A DNA stretch of 24,286 nucleotides, taken from NCBI GenBank assembly GCA_964351245.1, contig CAYGNF010000015.1, forward strand, positions 1 through 24,286. Reading direction: 5' to 3'. Each line of letters opens with the position of its first letter. The stretch's first letter is position 1. This document shows, piece after piece, positions 8,652 to 16,847 of this stretch. The notes beneath the pieces are model-generated. The model was not told the DNA's origin and did no database searches. It saw only the letters and a program-made list of their open reading frames with translations. This DNA comes from JANRKH01 sp964351245 (GTDB lineage: Bacteria > Pseudomonadota > Alphaproteobacteria > Rickettsiales > Rickettsiaceae). Position numbers and translations under genes: made by a program.

Positions 8652-9959
8652 ATGAATAGTCTTAATAATAATAAAGATACAATCCTCGAGCTCAGCAATA
8701 TCAGCAAAATGTTTATCAGTCCAGATGGTAGAAGTTTTAGGATTTTAGAGAATATAGACCTATCGCTTTACTCTGGAGAAATAGTGGGGTTAATAGGAAG
8801 ATCTGGATCTGGTAAATCAACACTTTTGCGAATCATTGCAGGGCTTGACACTCAATCCGAAGGAACGATTTCTCACAATACATCTGAAACTCCAGAGAAT
8901 TTTGCAATGACTATGATATTTCAAAATATTGCTTTATTTCCTTGGCTGACTATTTGTGAAAATATCGAAATAGGTCTTAGTGCACTCCAGATTTCTGATG
9001 AAGAGAAAAAGATTAGAGCGCTGGATGTTATCAATATCACTGGGTTAAATGGTTTTGAATCTGCTTATCCTAAGGAGTTATCAGGCGGCATGAAACAGAG
9101 AGTTGGTATCGCAAGGGCTTTTGCGGTAAGGCCAGAGATTTTATTGATGGATGAGCCATTTTCCTCATTAGATGTACTCACGTCTAATACTCTAAAATTA
9201 GATTTTATTGATTTGTGGCATTCTCAAACAACCCCGTTAAAATCTGTATTAATTATCACTAATAGTATAGAAGAAGCTGTGATGATCTGCGATAGAGTTC
9301 TGATTCTTGGAGGCTCTCCAGGTAGAATTACTCGTGATCTCAAAATCACACTGCCTCATCCTAGAGATAGTACTAGCGAGTCGTTTTATAAAATCGTTGC
9401 CGAAATATTTGCCTCTATGAATGATAGCGCCCTCGTGCAGCAAGATCTTCGGTCAAAAGAAACAAATAATATTACAAGAACTCTATCATATTTTTCTCTC
9501 AATAAGCTAGCAGGTCTCGTGAAGGCTTTAACTAAATTAGATGATGAAGGCTGCACTAATTTTTCCGATATAGCTCAAAAGCTTAATCTAGAGATCAGTG
9601 TTTTGATGCATATGTGCGATGTTCTAGAATTACTTTCTTTAATTTCCATTAAAAAATCAGAAATAGCACTAACAAAAATTGGTATAAAATTCGCACTTAG
9701 CGGAATACAAAAACGAAAAAAAATATTTGCTGATCTTTTGATGGAGTATGTAGACATTATAAAATACATAATCGATAAAATTAATAAAAGTCAGGATCGT
9801 AAGATAACGTATCAAGAAATAGTAGATAATCTCAAAGAATTTGGATGTTATAACCCAAAAGAAATGCATAATATTATTAAAACCGCGACTTTGTGGGGCA
9901 GGTACGCTAACCTATTTATGTATGATGATAAAAATAAACTATTTATTCCTGCCGATTAG
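8652..9959 (+). CDS. ABC transporter ATPase with C-terminal AAA-associated domain; H-loop His replaced by Asn
   Basis: ATPase partner of the fused permease. Residues 1-240 form a NitT/TauT-type nucleotide-binding domain: Walker A GRSGSGKST (49-57), Q-loop Gln91 in MIFQNIALFPW, signature LSGGMKQR (143-150), Walker B ILLMDEP with Asp167 and catalytic Glu168. At the H-loop, where relatives have a T-H-N-I-E-E-A type segment, the sequence reads T-N-S-I-E-E-A, so the switch His is Asn204. Residues about 250-435 match the C-terminal AAA-associated domain (AAA_assoc_C), a helical/winged-helix region ending with WGRYANLFMYDD; its role is not established. The total of 435 residues fits that fused class, not ordinary 250-residue transporters ATPases. 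It is translated directly after the permease (14-base gap). Its stop is 28 bases from the convergent lipoprotein gene. Confidence 0.92.
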   Translation: MNSLNNNKDTILELSNISKMFISPDGRSFRILENIDLSLYSGEIVGLIGRSGSGKSTLLRIIAGLDTQSEGTISHNTSETPENFAMTMIFQNIALFPWLTICENIEIGLSALQISDEEKKIRALDVINITGLNGFESAYPKELSGGMKQRVGIARAFAVRPEILLMDEPFSSLDVLTSNTLKLDFIDLWHSQTTPLKSVLIITNSIEEAVMICDRVLILGGSPGRITRDLKITLPHPRDSTSESFYKIVAEIFASMNDSALVQQDLRSKETNNITRTLSYFSLNKLAGLVKALTKLDDEGCTNFSDIAQKLNLEISVLMHMCDVLELLSLISIKKSEIALTKIGIKFALSGIQKRKKIFADLLMEYVDIIKYIIDKINKSQDRKITYQEIVDNLKEFGCYNPKEMHNIIKTATLWGRYANLFMYDDKNKLFIPAD

Positions 9960-9987
9960 TATTTTATAGTCCGGTATCAATTCTTTG

Positions 9988-10629
9988 TTACTCAGTATTG
10001 CTAATCACGCTGGTAGAATAGGCGGTACCACTATTTGTGTCGCTGCTCATCTTAGAGACATCAGAGACCCTAGAAGCTTCTGAGGCGCTTAAATCATCAC
10101 TATCAATTAAATTGTCATTTTTATTATATCTACATTTCGATTTAGCGAATTCTTCGCGAGTTTGCTCTAGTATGGATTTGATCTCTTGTATCTCAGATTC
10201 TAATGTACTTCTATTTCCTTGATCATGCTCTCTTTCAGAGAATCTTCTTCTGGAGGAAGGTATATCGATCACATCAGATTTACCCTCTTCTTGATGGTAA
10301 TTTAAATTTGATGATCTGATGTTTTCAGACTCTTCATGTTTTGTGTCATTTTTAAGCATACTTTTATACATCTGAAGATTTTTATAGCTTGGAGGTATAT
10401 TTTCTGGGTCTACTTCATCTTCGTGCTCATAATCATTTAGCATAATATTTTTCTTTGCTTGCGTAATGTATTTTTTGTTATACAAAGGCTTTCTTTTGGT
10501 TTTATGAAAACCTTTTGTATCAAAATACTTATTATTTGATGATTTCTTTAATTCTTGCATACCCATTATTGCGCATGATTGCAGCAATAAGCAGAAACAT
10601 AATAAAGAGCACTGACTAAAAATTTTCAT
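9988..10629 (-). CDS. Putative lipoprotein of unknown function
   Basis: I do not recognise this protein. Its 213 residues begin with a lipoprotein signal: Lys2, a hydrophobic run (about 8-16) and lipobox LQSC with the modified Cys at 19. After that it is strongly hydrophilic, with no further membrane segment: a basic stretch (about 30-60), an acidic patch DYEHEDEVDPEN, a predicted coiled coil around ESEIQEIKSILEQ, and a Ser/Asp-rich low-complexity tail. This looks like a largely disordered envelope-anchored protein. AGG lies seven bases before the ATG at 10629. It follows murG in the same direction by 45 bases, so it may be cotranscribed with ftsW-murG, but that does not show a role in cell-wall synthesis. 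Confidence 0.75.
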   Translation of the reverse strand: MKIFSQCSLLCFCLLLQSCAIMGMQELKKSSNNKYFDTKGFHKTKRKPLYNKKYITQAKKNIMLNDYEHEDEVDPENIPPSYKNLQMYKSMLKNDTKHEESENIRSSNLNYHQEEGKSDVIDIPSSRRRFSEREHDQGNRSTLESEIQEIKSILEQTREEFAKSKCRYNKNDNLIDSDDLSASEASRVSDVSKMSSDTNSGTAYSTSVISNTE

Positions 10630-10674
10630 ATCAAAACCTGATCTATATACTTTGTACTAGTTGAGGCTATCAAA

Positions 10675-11775
10675 TTATAAATTTTTGTCGATAAGTTTCT
10701 TAATGTGGGTGAGTGCAATTTCGGTACGATCTTGCCTCATCTTTGATAGATTATCTATCGCTTTCTGCCTTAATTCTGATGACTCTATTAATGTACCAAA
10801 AATATCTACGATTTTTTCTGATGTGATGTCTTTTTGCAAAACTACCCATGCCGCTCCAAATTCTGATAGATTTTTTGCATTGTAATATTGATGATCATTA
10901 GCGGCAAAAGGATATGGAATAAAAATCGCAGGAATAGTGTAATGAATAATTTCATTGACAGTGCTGGCGCCGGATCTTCCAATAAAAAAATCCGCTTCTG
11001 TATAATATTTTTCGATATCATGAAAAAATGGTTCAGTGATACTTTTGATTTTATATGAATTATATTTTTCAGTTATTTCGTAGCATTTATTTATTGATTG
11101 CTGAAAAACTTTAAATTTCCTATCTTTATATCGCTTTGCAAGTAAAATAACCGCATCTGTGATGACGTCATCGAAGATATTCGCCCCCTGACTACCTCCT
11201 GTCACTAAAATAGTGATTGTAGATTCAAGTTCGGAGTTTCTGTGATACTTGTGATTTGAATGCTTTTTGAGCAAGGGCATAGGAACCCAAATAATCTTCT
11301 TATGCCCTATTGGAGGTAAATTTGTTGTATGCATAAAGGAAATAAAGAGCTTATTTGCAAAATATCCAAAAAAATAATTCGCAGTGCCTATAATGGAGTT
11401 TTGTTCCTGCAGTATGAATGGAGTGAATCTTAATATTGATGCAATAATGACAGGGGAGCATGAGTAACCACCACATCCAATTACTAGTTTAATATTATTT
11501 CTTGAAAGAATCTTGAAGCTTTGAGCCAGTGCATAAACAAAACTACTGCAGAATCTAAAGAAATTTGCTATATTACTCGGCCTTGTAAGATGAAATATCT
11601 CGATATTAAATTGAGGATTTTTTGGTAAGTAACTAATGCACCTTGTGTCAGTAGCTAAAATCACTTGATAACCCTTGGCATTAAGCATTTCGCAGAAAGC
11701 TATTGCGGGCATAAGATGCCCACCCGTTCCTCCACCTGTTACTAAAATACATGGCCTACTTGAATCTTTGTTCAT
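10675..11775 (-). CDS. murG: UDP-GlcNAc:lipid I N-acetylglucosaminyltransferase (MurG)
   Basis: GT-B glycosyltransferase at the inner face of the membrane that adds GlcNAc to lipid I to make lipid II, the last cytoplasmic step of peptidoglycan precursor synthesis. The N-terminal lipid I-binding glycine loop GGGTGGH is at residues 14-20, a second glycine loop GCGGYS near 98-103, and the C-terminal UDP-GlcNAc domain has VTGGSQGAN and GRSGASTVNE, then IPYPFAANDHQ. The length, 366 residues, is normal. The ATG at 11775 is eight bases past the ftsW stop with an AAGAG ribosome site, so the two are translated as a pair. The usual followers murC, murB, ddl and ftsQ are not here. Confidence 0.97.
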   Translation of the reverse strand: MNKDSSRPCILVTGGGTGGHLMPAIAFCEMLNAKGYQVILATDTRCISYLPKNPQFNIEIFHLTRPSNIANFFRFCSSFVYALAQSFKILSRNNIKLVIGCGGYSCSPVIIASILRFTPFILQEQNSIIGTANYFFGYFANKLFISFMHTTNLPPIGHKKIIWVPMPLLKKHSNHKYHRNSELESTITILVTGGSQGANIFDDVITDAVILLAKRYKDRKFKVFQQSINKCYEITEKYNSYKIKSITEPFFHDIEKYYTEADFFIGRSGASTVNEIIHYTIPAIFIPYPFAANDHQYYNAKNLSEFGAAWVVLQKDITSEKIVDIFGTLIESSELRQKAIDNLSKMRQDRTEIALTHIKKLIDKNL

Positions 11776-11783
11776 TTTTACTC

Positions 11784-12935
11784 TTATTTCTCAAGAATAT
11801 TATACTTCATTGAATTCACAGAATCTTTTGAAAGCGCAAGCAAGACTCCGATGCCCATGCCAATTGCAATGGTTGCAGATCCTCCGTAGCTAATAAAAGG
11901 GAGAGTCATTCCTTTGGTAGGGAGTAAATTCAGAGAAACGCTAATGTTGATTACAGATTGTATAGCAAGTTGTGCTATTATTCCAGATGATGCTAATACA
12001 CTAAATTCATCTTGCTTATTTAATAAAGATAATAATGACCTAATAACTATAAAAGCAAAAACCAGACTTATAAAAATACATATCACTATACCATATTCCT
12101 CACCAGCAACAGCAAAAATAAAATCAGCATGGGAGTCGGGTATGTGTCCTTTAACCACCCCTTCGCCTGGACCCTTGCCGAAGAGCCCCCCGCTATGAAA
12201 AGCAGACAAGGATTTAGACACTTGGTAATTTTCATGCGATGATGGATCTAGAAAACTATCTATTCTAGTGGCGACATGAGGTAGCAATCTATAAGCACTT
12301 ATACTCCCTAATACAACTAACAAAAGTGCAAGCACCATCCACAAACCAGGTAATCCCGCAATAAAAGCCTGAATACCCCAAATGCCAGTTAAGGTTATTA
12401 CCATACCTAAATCTGGCTGAGTTATAATCAGCAATGCTATAAAAAGATAAAGAGCCATACTATATGCAAAGGCTAAATTTCTATTTTTAAGGCTTGTGAA
12501 TATATAAGCTGTTATTATAGCAAAGCAAGGCTTTATAAATTCAGAAGGCTGGATAGAGAACCCTATTAGGCTTACCCATCTTTTGGCGCCTTTAATTTCA
12601 TACCCATATGCTTTTACTAGAAAAAGTAGAACGACATTGATAGCAAATAATATTATTCCGATCTTCTTAATATACCCAGCACTGAGTGTAGAAAATAATA
12701 TTATACACCCTATGGAAAGTAGTGTATACACTATATGTCTAGAGGAAAAAAAATTCTCAGGGACCCCGATTCTAGAGGCTACAGAAGAACTTGCAGTTGT
12801 CACTAGCAAAAGACTAAAGAACATCAAAATGCCAATGGCTATTAGAAGCTGCCTATCTATACCTCTCCACCATTTCCACAAAATAATTTGCAAAAAATTC
12901 GCCTCTATTTTGTCCGTATCTTTTTTTATATTCAT
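11784..12935 (-). CDS. ftsW: Septal peptidoglycan glycosyltransferase FtsW (SEDS family)
   Basis: Polytopic SEDS protein that polymerises lipid II at the division septum together with FtsI. It has 383 residues with about ten hydrophobic helices. Family signatures seen are SLIGFSIQPSEFIKP, ITQPDLGMVI, the extracellular loop HADFIFAVAGEEYG with the conserved catalytic-region Asp, and LPTKGMTLPFISYGGSA near the C-terminus. The phrasing QPSEF/LPTKG fits both FtsW and RodA; pairing with murG favours FtsW. The start at 12935 gives a hydrophilic N-terminal tail of about 30 residues before the first helix. Upstream lie 157 bases without a gene, where its promoter should be; I could not pick one out. 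In most bacteria murD precedes ftsW, but here the upstream gene is an unrelated repeat protein. Confidence 0.95.
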   Translation of the reverse strand: MNIKKDTDKIEANFLQIILWKWWRGIDRQLLIAIGILMFFSLLLVTTASSSVASRIGVPENFFSSRHIVYTLLSIGCIILFSTLSAGYIKKIGIILFAINVVLLFLVKAYGYEIKGAKRWVSLIGFSIQPSEFIKPCFAIITAYIFTSLKNRNLAFAYSMALYLFIALLIITQPDLGMVITLTGIWGIQAFIAGLPGLWMVLALLLVVLGSISAYRLLPHVATRIDSFLDPSSHENYQVSKSLSAFHSGGLFGKGPGEGVVKGHIPDSHADFIFAVAGEEYGIVICIFISLVFAFIVIRSLLSLLNKQDEFSVLASSGIIAQLAIQSVINISVSLNLLPTKGMTLPFISYGGSATIAIGMGIGVLLALSKDSVNSMKYNILEK

Positions 12936-13092
12936 TAGTATATTAGGACCCTACCACACTTTTAAGTACACAAGATACAATGTTTTGCGATTTTCTCAAG
13001 AGCCAATTTGGTAATTTCTTAGGAAGAAAATACACCTTTTTTAGAAAAGATTTTTGCTTAGCCTAGTTAAGTTGATGGAGTTCATCGAGTGA

Positions 13093-13995
13093 TCAATCTC
13101 CTCGTCTTCGTCCTTGGTTATTTGTTTTGTTTCGATTTGTTTTGCTAATAACATAGTTCACGTCTTTAGATACTGCATTGCGGCTCTTTGAGAATCCATT
13201 AGATATTCTTTCTGCTAGGAACTTTGACTCTTTTGTAGTAGCTCTTAACTCGGTGCTTCCTTGTGTTTGCCTTGATGTTACAGCGTGAATTTGCCCTGGT
13301 GTTGCATTTTGTGATTGCAATCTTGCCTGCGCTGCTGCTGCTGATGTACTGACTGGTAACTTTGTTTGGGATGAATTTACTCTTTTTAATGCTTCTGGGG
13401 TTTTTTCTATACTTATTGCGCTTGTTTCTTCCTGAGTCAATTCGGCCTCTTTTCGTTTTCTTTCTGCCGATCTTTTTAGTGCAGCCTTAGCCGATTTCCT
13501 TAATTTTGAATCTTGTATTCCTAATAGTGCTTTAAATGTATCAAAAATAGATTTTTTGGGTTGTGCGGGGTGTAATCCAAATTTATTGGTTTGTCTTGAT
13601 TTTGTTATTATTGCTTCTAATTCTTTCTTCCTTGCTTCGAGCTCCTCCTCGTATTTTGTTGCGTGTTGTTCTTGGTTTTCCTTGATTTTTTTTCGCGTCT
13701 CAATGTCGTTAATGTCTAGTGTATTAGCTGTTTCTACTTCCTTTTGACTTCGTTCTTCTGCTATTACCGCACTTGTAGACGCGGCCTCTGCTGCGGCCTC
13801 TGCTGCGGCTTCTCTTACTTTCTGGGCTTGTTCTCTTACTTTTATTATCCATTGTTGCTCTTCTGCACTTAGATTTTTAGTATCTCGCGGCATTTCCTTC
13901 TCTTGTATAGCTCGCGGCATTTCCTTCTCTTGTATAGTCTGAAGTATAGTCTGAAGTGCAGATAATAACTTCTTATACAATGGTTTTTTTGACAT
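13093..13995 (-). CDS. Ala-rich coiled-coil protein with in-frame tandem repeats, unknown function
   Basis: I do not recognise this 300-residue protein. It has no signal peptide or membrane helix. It starts MSKKPLYKKL, carries a duplicated nine-residue unit IQEKEMPRA/D near residue 20-38, then an Ala-Glu repeat (AAAEAAAEAA) at about 62-71. A long charged region likely to be coiled coil follows (about 75-135, rich in E, K and R), then a lysine/arginine-rich segment KAALKRSAERKRKE, a Ser/Thr/Gln-rich region and a basic tail ending RRRGD. The composition resembles TolA-like linkers or secreted effectors, but that is only composition. The repeats at DNA level are near-perfect and recent. The third-position base choice is richer in G and C than in neighbouring genes around the Ala repeat. 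It lies alone between clpA and ftsW. Confidence 0.7.
   Translation of the reverse strand: MSKKPLYKKLLSALQTILQTIQEKEMPRAIQEKEMPRDTKNLSAEEQQWIIKVREQAQKVREAAAEAAAEAASTSAVIAEERSQKEVETANTLDINDIETRKKIKENQEQHATKYEEELEARKKELEAIITKSRQTNKFGLHPAQPKKSIFDTFKALLGIQDSKLRKSAKAALKRSAERKRKEAELTQEETSAISIEKTPEALKRVNSSQTKLPVSTSAAAAQARLQSQNATPGQIHAVTSRQTQGSTELRATTKESKFLAERISNGFSKSRNAVSKDVNYVISKTNRNKTNNQGRRRGD
13781..13813. repeat. 12-base tandem repeat (about 2.7 copies) inside the Ala-rich gene
   Basis: The unit GCGGCCTCTGCT is perfect at 13781-13792 and 13793-13804, with a partial third copy after it. It encodes the alternating Ala-Ala-Glu-Ala stretch. Because 12 is a multiple of three, copy changes keep the reading frame. 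Confidence 0.9.
13884..13937. repeat. Perfect 27-base tandem duplication near the 5' end of the Ala-rich gene
   Basis: Bases 13884-13910 are repeated exactly at 13911-13937. The unit encodes nine residues (IQEKEMPRA/D) and keeps the frame. Complete identity between the copies means the duplication is recent or held identical by recombination. Confidence 0.95.
13933..13956. repeat. Perfect 12-base tandem duplication overlapping the 27-base repeat
   Basis: TATAGTCTGAAG occurs at 13933-13944 and again at 13945-13956, next to and sharing five bases with the second 27-base unit. It encodes the LQTILQTI segment near residues 14-21. Confidence 0.9.
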
Positions 13996-14147
13996 ATTAG
14001 TAATATCTTTTTATTTATTAGTCATTACACTTAGTAACCAATAATAATTTTCTATTACTAATGGCTCAAAGCTTCCTATATTAAGTCTAAAACATAAAAC
14101 TATAATTGTAAAATTTTTTAATAAAAAATTATTATATTATAATATCA

Positions 14148-14285
14148 ATGTATTGTAATATAGATACATTTTTCATACTCTTGTTGATTCCAGTGATAGT
14201 AAGTTGCACAGAATATATTTATTCAAGTAAATTAATTACAAATCGAACTAGCATCAATAAAACTCATGCACATCTTTTTAGATAA
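14148..14285 (+). CDS. Possible 45-residue small lipoprotein (weak)
   Basis: In the 422-base gap between the Ala-rich gene and clpA, the plus strand holds an ATG frame of 45 codons. Its product begins with six polar residues, then a hydrophobic run FFILLLIPVIV and the lipobox-like IVSC with Cys20, followed by a short polar tail. That is the layout of tiny bacterial lipoproteins. Against it: no positive charge in the first six residues, no ribosome-binding site before the ATG, and no clear promoter at a useful distance. The rest of the gap (13996-14147 and 14286-14417) is AT-rich and holds nothing I can name beyond the presumed promoter of the Ala-rich gene and the end region of clpA. Confidence 0.25.
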   Translation: MYCNIDTFFILLLIPVIVSCTEYIYSSKLITNRTSINKTHAHLFR

Positions 14286-14417
14286 GGGAATAAGCGCGGT
14301 TAATAACATTTGCACATCTATAAAAATATAATGTGTAAATGTGAGTTATGAAAATCAAATCTGGTAATCTAAAATAGGATTTGGTATTATGGGGCAATCT
14401 TAAATATTTTTATGATA

Positions 14418-16709
14418 TTAAGCATCTTCATATTTTTTTGCAGTTATTTCGATCATAATCTTATTATCTTTTACAAAAAGCTTAATTTTGCTTCCATCTA
14501 CGAGTTTACCAAATAAAATATCATCTGAAATTTTTTGACGAATTTCTATGTCTATAGCTTTTTCAATACTACTTGCCCCGGACCCATTCTTAAAACACAA
14601 ATCATATAAAAAATCTATTACTGTATCGCTCATTTCTACAGATAAGTTTTTTTGTATAATTTGAGATTCTAGCTCTTGAAGTTCTTTTTTTATTATTGAT
14701 TTAGCAACCTTATAATCAATTGTATTAAAGATAATGATCCCGTCTAATCTATTAATGAATTCTTCGCTAAAACTTTTCTCTATCATTTCCATAGAATCAG
14801 ATTTATTGGAGTCAGCAGTAGGCTCTTTATTACTAAACCCAAGTTTATTTTTTGCAACCGCTGTAGATCCTACGCTAGAGGTAAATATAAGAATCGAATG
14901 ATTAAAATCAGCTATTCTGCCACTAGAATCAGTAAGTTTGCCGCGATCAAGAATTTGCAGCAATATGTTAAAAACACTGCTATGAGCTTTTTCTAATTCG
15001 TCTATCAATATCACAGAATATGGAGCTTTAAAAATAGCCTCAGTTAGCACGCCTCCAGCATCATGACCTGTGTATCCAGGAGGAGCGCCTATTAATTTAG
15101 AGGCACTCTGGGGCTCCATGTATTCAGACATATCAAATTTAAGGAGTTGCATAGAGCATAATTTTGCTATGTTCGTTGCAAGTTCAGTTTTTCCGGTACC
15201 AGTTGGACCAACGAAGAGATATGCGCAAGCTGGCTCAGTAAAATCTCTAAGACCAGCGCGTGCAACTTTTATCCCTGCGCAGATTTCTTTAATTGCTTCG
15301 TCTTGACCAAAAATTACTTTTTTTAGCTCTTTTTCTAATTTTTTCAATTTATCTACCTCGCTTATTGCAACACTAATTAGCGGCACATTCAGATTTTTTG
15401 CCACAGTGATCTCTATATCTTCTGCTAATACTACTATATTTTTTTTCGTAGATGATTGCATTTTTTTGCGCGCTCCTGATTCATCAACTAGATCTATAGC
15501 TTTGTCTGGTAGATTACGATCATGTATATATCTTTCAGAGAGTTCCACTGCAGCTTCTAGAGCCTTATCGTCATATTGTACATTATGGTACTTCTCGTAA
15601 TAAGACTTAATGCCCCGCAAAATCTCCAGTGTTACTTCGGGGGTAGGCTCATCTACTATAATTTTTTGAAATCTTCGTACAAGAGCCGCATCTTTTGCAA
15701 ATTTGGTATTAAATTCTGCAAAAGTAGTAGCACCTATACACCTCATTTCCCCCCTTGCAAGAGCCGGTTTAATTAGATTGCTTGCATCGAGAGATGCGGT
15801 AGTAGTAGATCCTGCTCCAATTATTGTATGGATCTCATCTATAAAAAGAATGATATTTTTTCTATTTTTCAATTCTGATAATAAGTTCTTCATTCTTTCT
15901 TCAAAGTCCCCTCTATATTTTGTACCAGCAATTAATGCTCCTACATCCAATGCGTATATTTCAAAATTTTTGAAACTATCAGAAACCTTGCCGTGAATTA
16001 TTCTATGCGCAAGTCCTTCTACTATAGCAGTTTTACCTACTCCAGGCTCTCCCACTAGTAAAGGATTGTTTTTTTGTCTGCGAGCAAGTATTTCAAGAGT
16101 TCTATCAATTTCGGTTTCCCGGTTTATCAATATATCCAGCCCTTCATTCTTTGCTTTATTATTTAGGTTTATACAAAATGCTTCTAATGGGTTTATCGCA
16201 TTCTCAGAATCTAATTGGTTGCTTTTTTCTAGCCTCTCTTCTTCATTTTTCATTTCTTTTAAAGTCTCTTTAATATTTTGAAAATTGTTGGTACGCGCAA
16301 TTGATTGCAATATTAGTGCTTGACTAATACCGTGTGACTCCAGTAATTGTCTGGCATATATTTCTTTTTCATTCATATATGCTGCAATAATATCCATCTC
16401 GTTTGCGTATCTTTTGTTGTCTTGATAAGCACTAACTACTGCTTTATGCATCAATTCTTGAAAACGTTGGTCTGGTTTAATGTCCGTATTATGAATATTG
16501 CTGAGAGTATTTACATTGTTTTTCAGATGCAACTGAAGTTTTGTTATTATATTTTCTCTATCGAGTTTTACATTCTGCAAAAATTCAATAATTGTTTTAT
16601 TGTGTAATAGAGCAAGGAGTAGATGCTCTAAACTTACAGATTCATGCTTATAAAATTCTGCTATCCGTAGAGCCTTTTGTAATTCATTTTCTACTACTGC
16701 ACTTAACAT
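14418..16709 (-). CDS. clpA: ATP-dependent Clp protease ATP-binding subunit ClpA
   Basis: Hexameric AAA+ unfoldase that feeds proteins to the ClpP peptidase. The 763-residue product has an N-domain (about 1-140, starting MLSAVVENELQKAL), first AAA+ module with GEPGVGKT near 220 and ILFIDEIHT, and second module with GPTGTGKT near 505, ILIDELEKA and GAPPGYTGHDAGG. It lacks the long middle coiled coil of ClpB. A KLGFSN segment near residue 623 sits where E. coli ClpA has its ClpP-binding IGL tripeptide. The start at 16709 is supported by the ribosome site AAGAGGTG seven bases before it; the frame is open 35 codons further upstream, but these do not resemble ClpA. No clpS adaptor gene lies next to it, although clpS commonly precedes clpA. 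Confidence 0.96.
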   Translation of the reverse strand: MLSAVVENELQKALRIAEFYKHESVSLEHLLLALLHNKTIIEFLQNVKLDRENIITKLQLHLKNNVNTLSNIHNTDIKPDQRFQELMHKAVVSAYQDNKRYANEMDIIAAYMNEKEIYARQLLESHGISQALILQSIARTNNFQNIKETLKEMKNEEERLEKSNQLDSENAINPLEAFCINLNNKAKNEGLDILINRETEIDRTLEILARRQKNNPLLVGEPGVGKTAIVEGLAHRIIHGKVSDSFKNFEIYALDVGALIAGTKYRGDFEERMKNLLSELKNRKNIILFIDEIHTIIGAGSTTTASLDASNLIKPALARGEMRCIGATTFAEFNTKFAKDAALVRRFQKIIVDEPTPEVTLEILRGIKSYYEKYHNVQYDDKALEAAVELSERYIHDRNLPDKAIDLVDESGARKKMQSSTKKNIVVLAEDIEITVAKNLNVPLISVAISEVDKLKKLEKELKKVIFGQDEAIKEICAGIKVARAGLRDFTEPACAYLFVGPTGTGKTELATNIAKLCSMQLLKFDMSEYMEPQSASKLIGAPPGYTGHDAGGVLTEAIFKAPYSVILIDELEKAHSSVFNILLQILDRGKLTDSSGRIADFNHSILIFTSSVGSTAVAKNKLGFSNKEPTADSNKSDSMEMIEKSFSEEFINRLDGIIIFNTIDYKVAKSIIKKELQELESQIIQKNLSVEMSDTVIDFLYDLCFKNGSGASSIEKAIDIEIRQKISDDILFGKLVDGSKIKLFVKDNKIMIEITAKKYEDA

Positions 16710-16745
16710 ATAATTACACCTCTTAACTAAGAATAAGAGATTATT

Positions 16746-16774
16746 AAAATATTTAATATAACTTTTTACTTCAA
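16746..16774 (-). promoter_or_regulatory. Candidate promoter of clpA
   Basis: On the minus strand TTGAAG (16769-16774) and TATTTT (16746-16751) are 17 bases apart and would start transcription about 30 bases before the clpA ATG, leaving room for its strong AAGAGGTG ribosome site. Four or more positions in each box match the housekeeping consensus. AT-rich background makes this only suggestive. Confidence 0.35.
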
Positions 16775-16847
16775 ATAGATGCGTTATAGGTATATAGTGG
16801 CACTTATGTATCAAATAACCCGTCTGAGACAGTATAATATTATTCTT

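Noticed and set aside
16710..16814. 35-codon N-terminal extension of ClpA
   Set aside because: The strong AAGAGGTG ribosome site directly before 16709 and the family N-terminus fix the start there.
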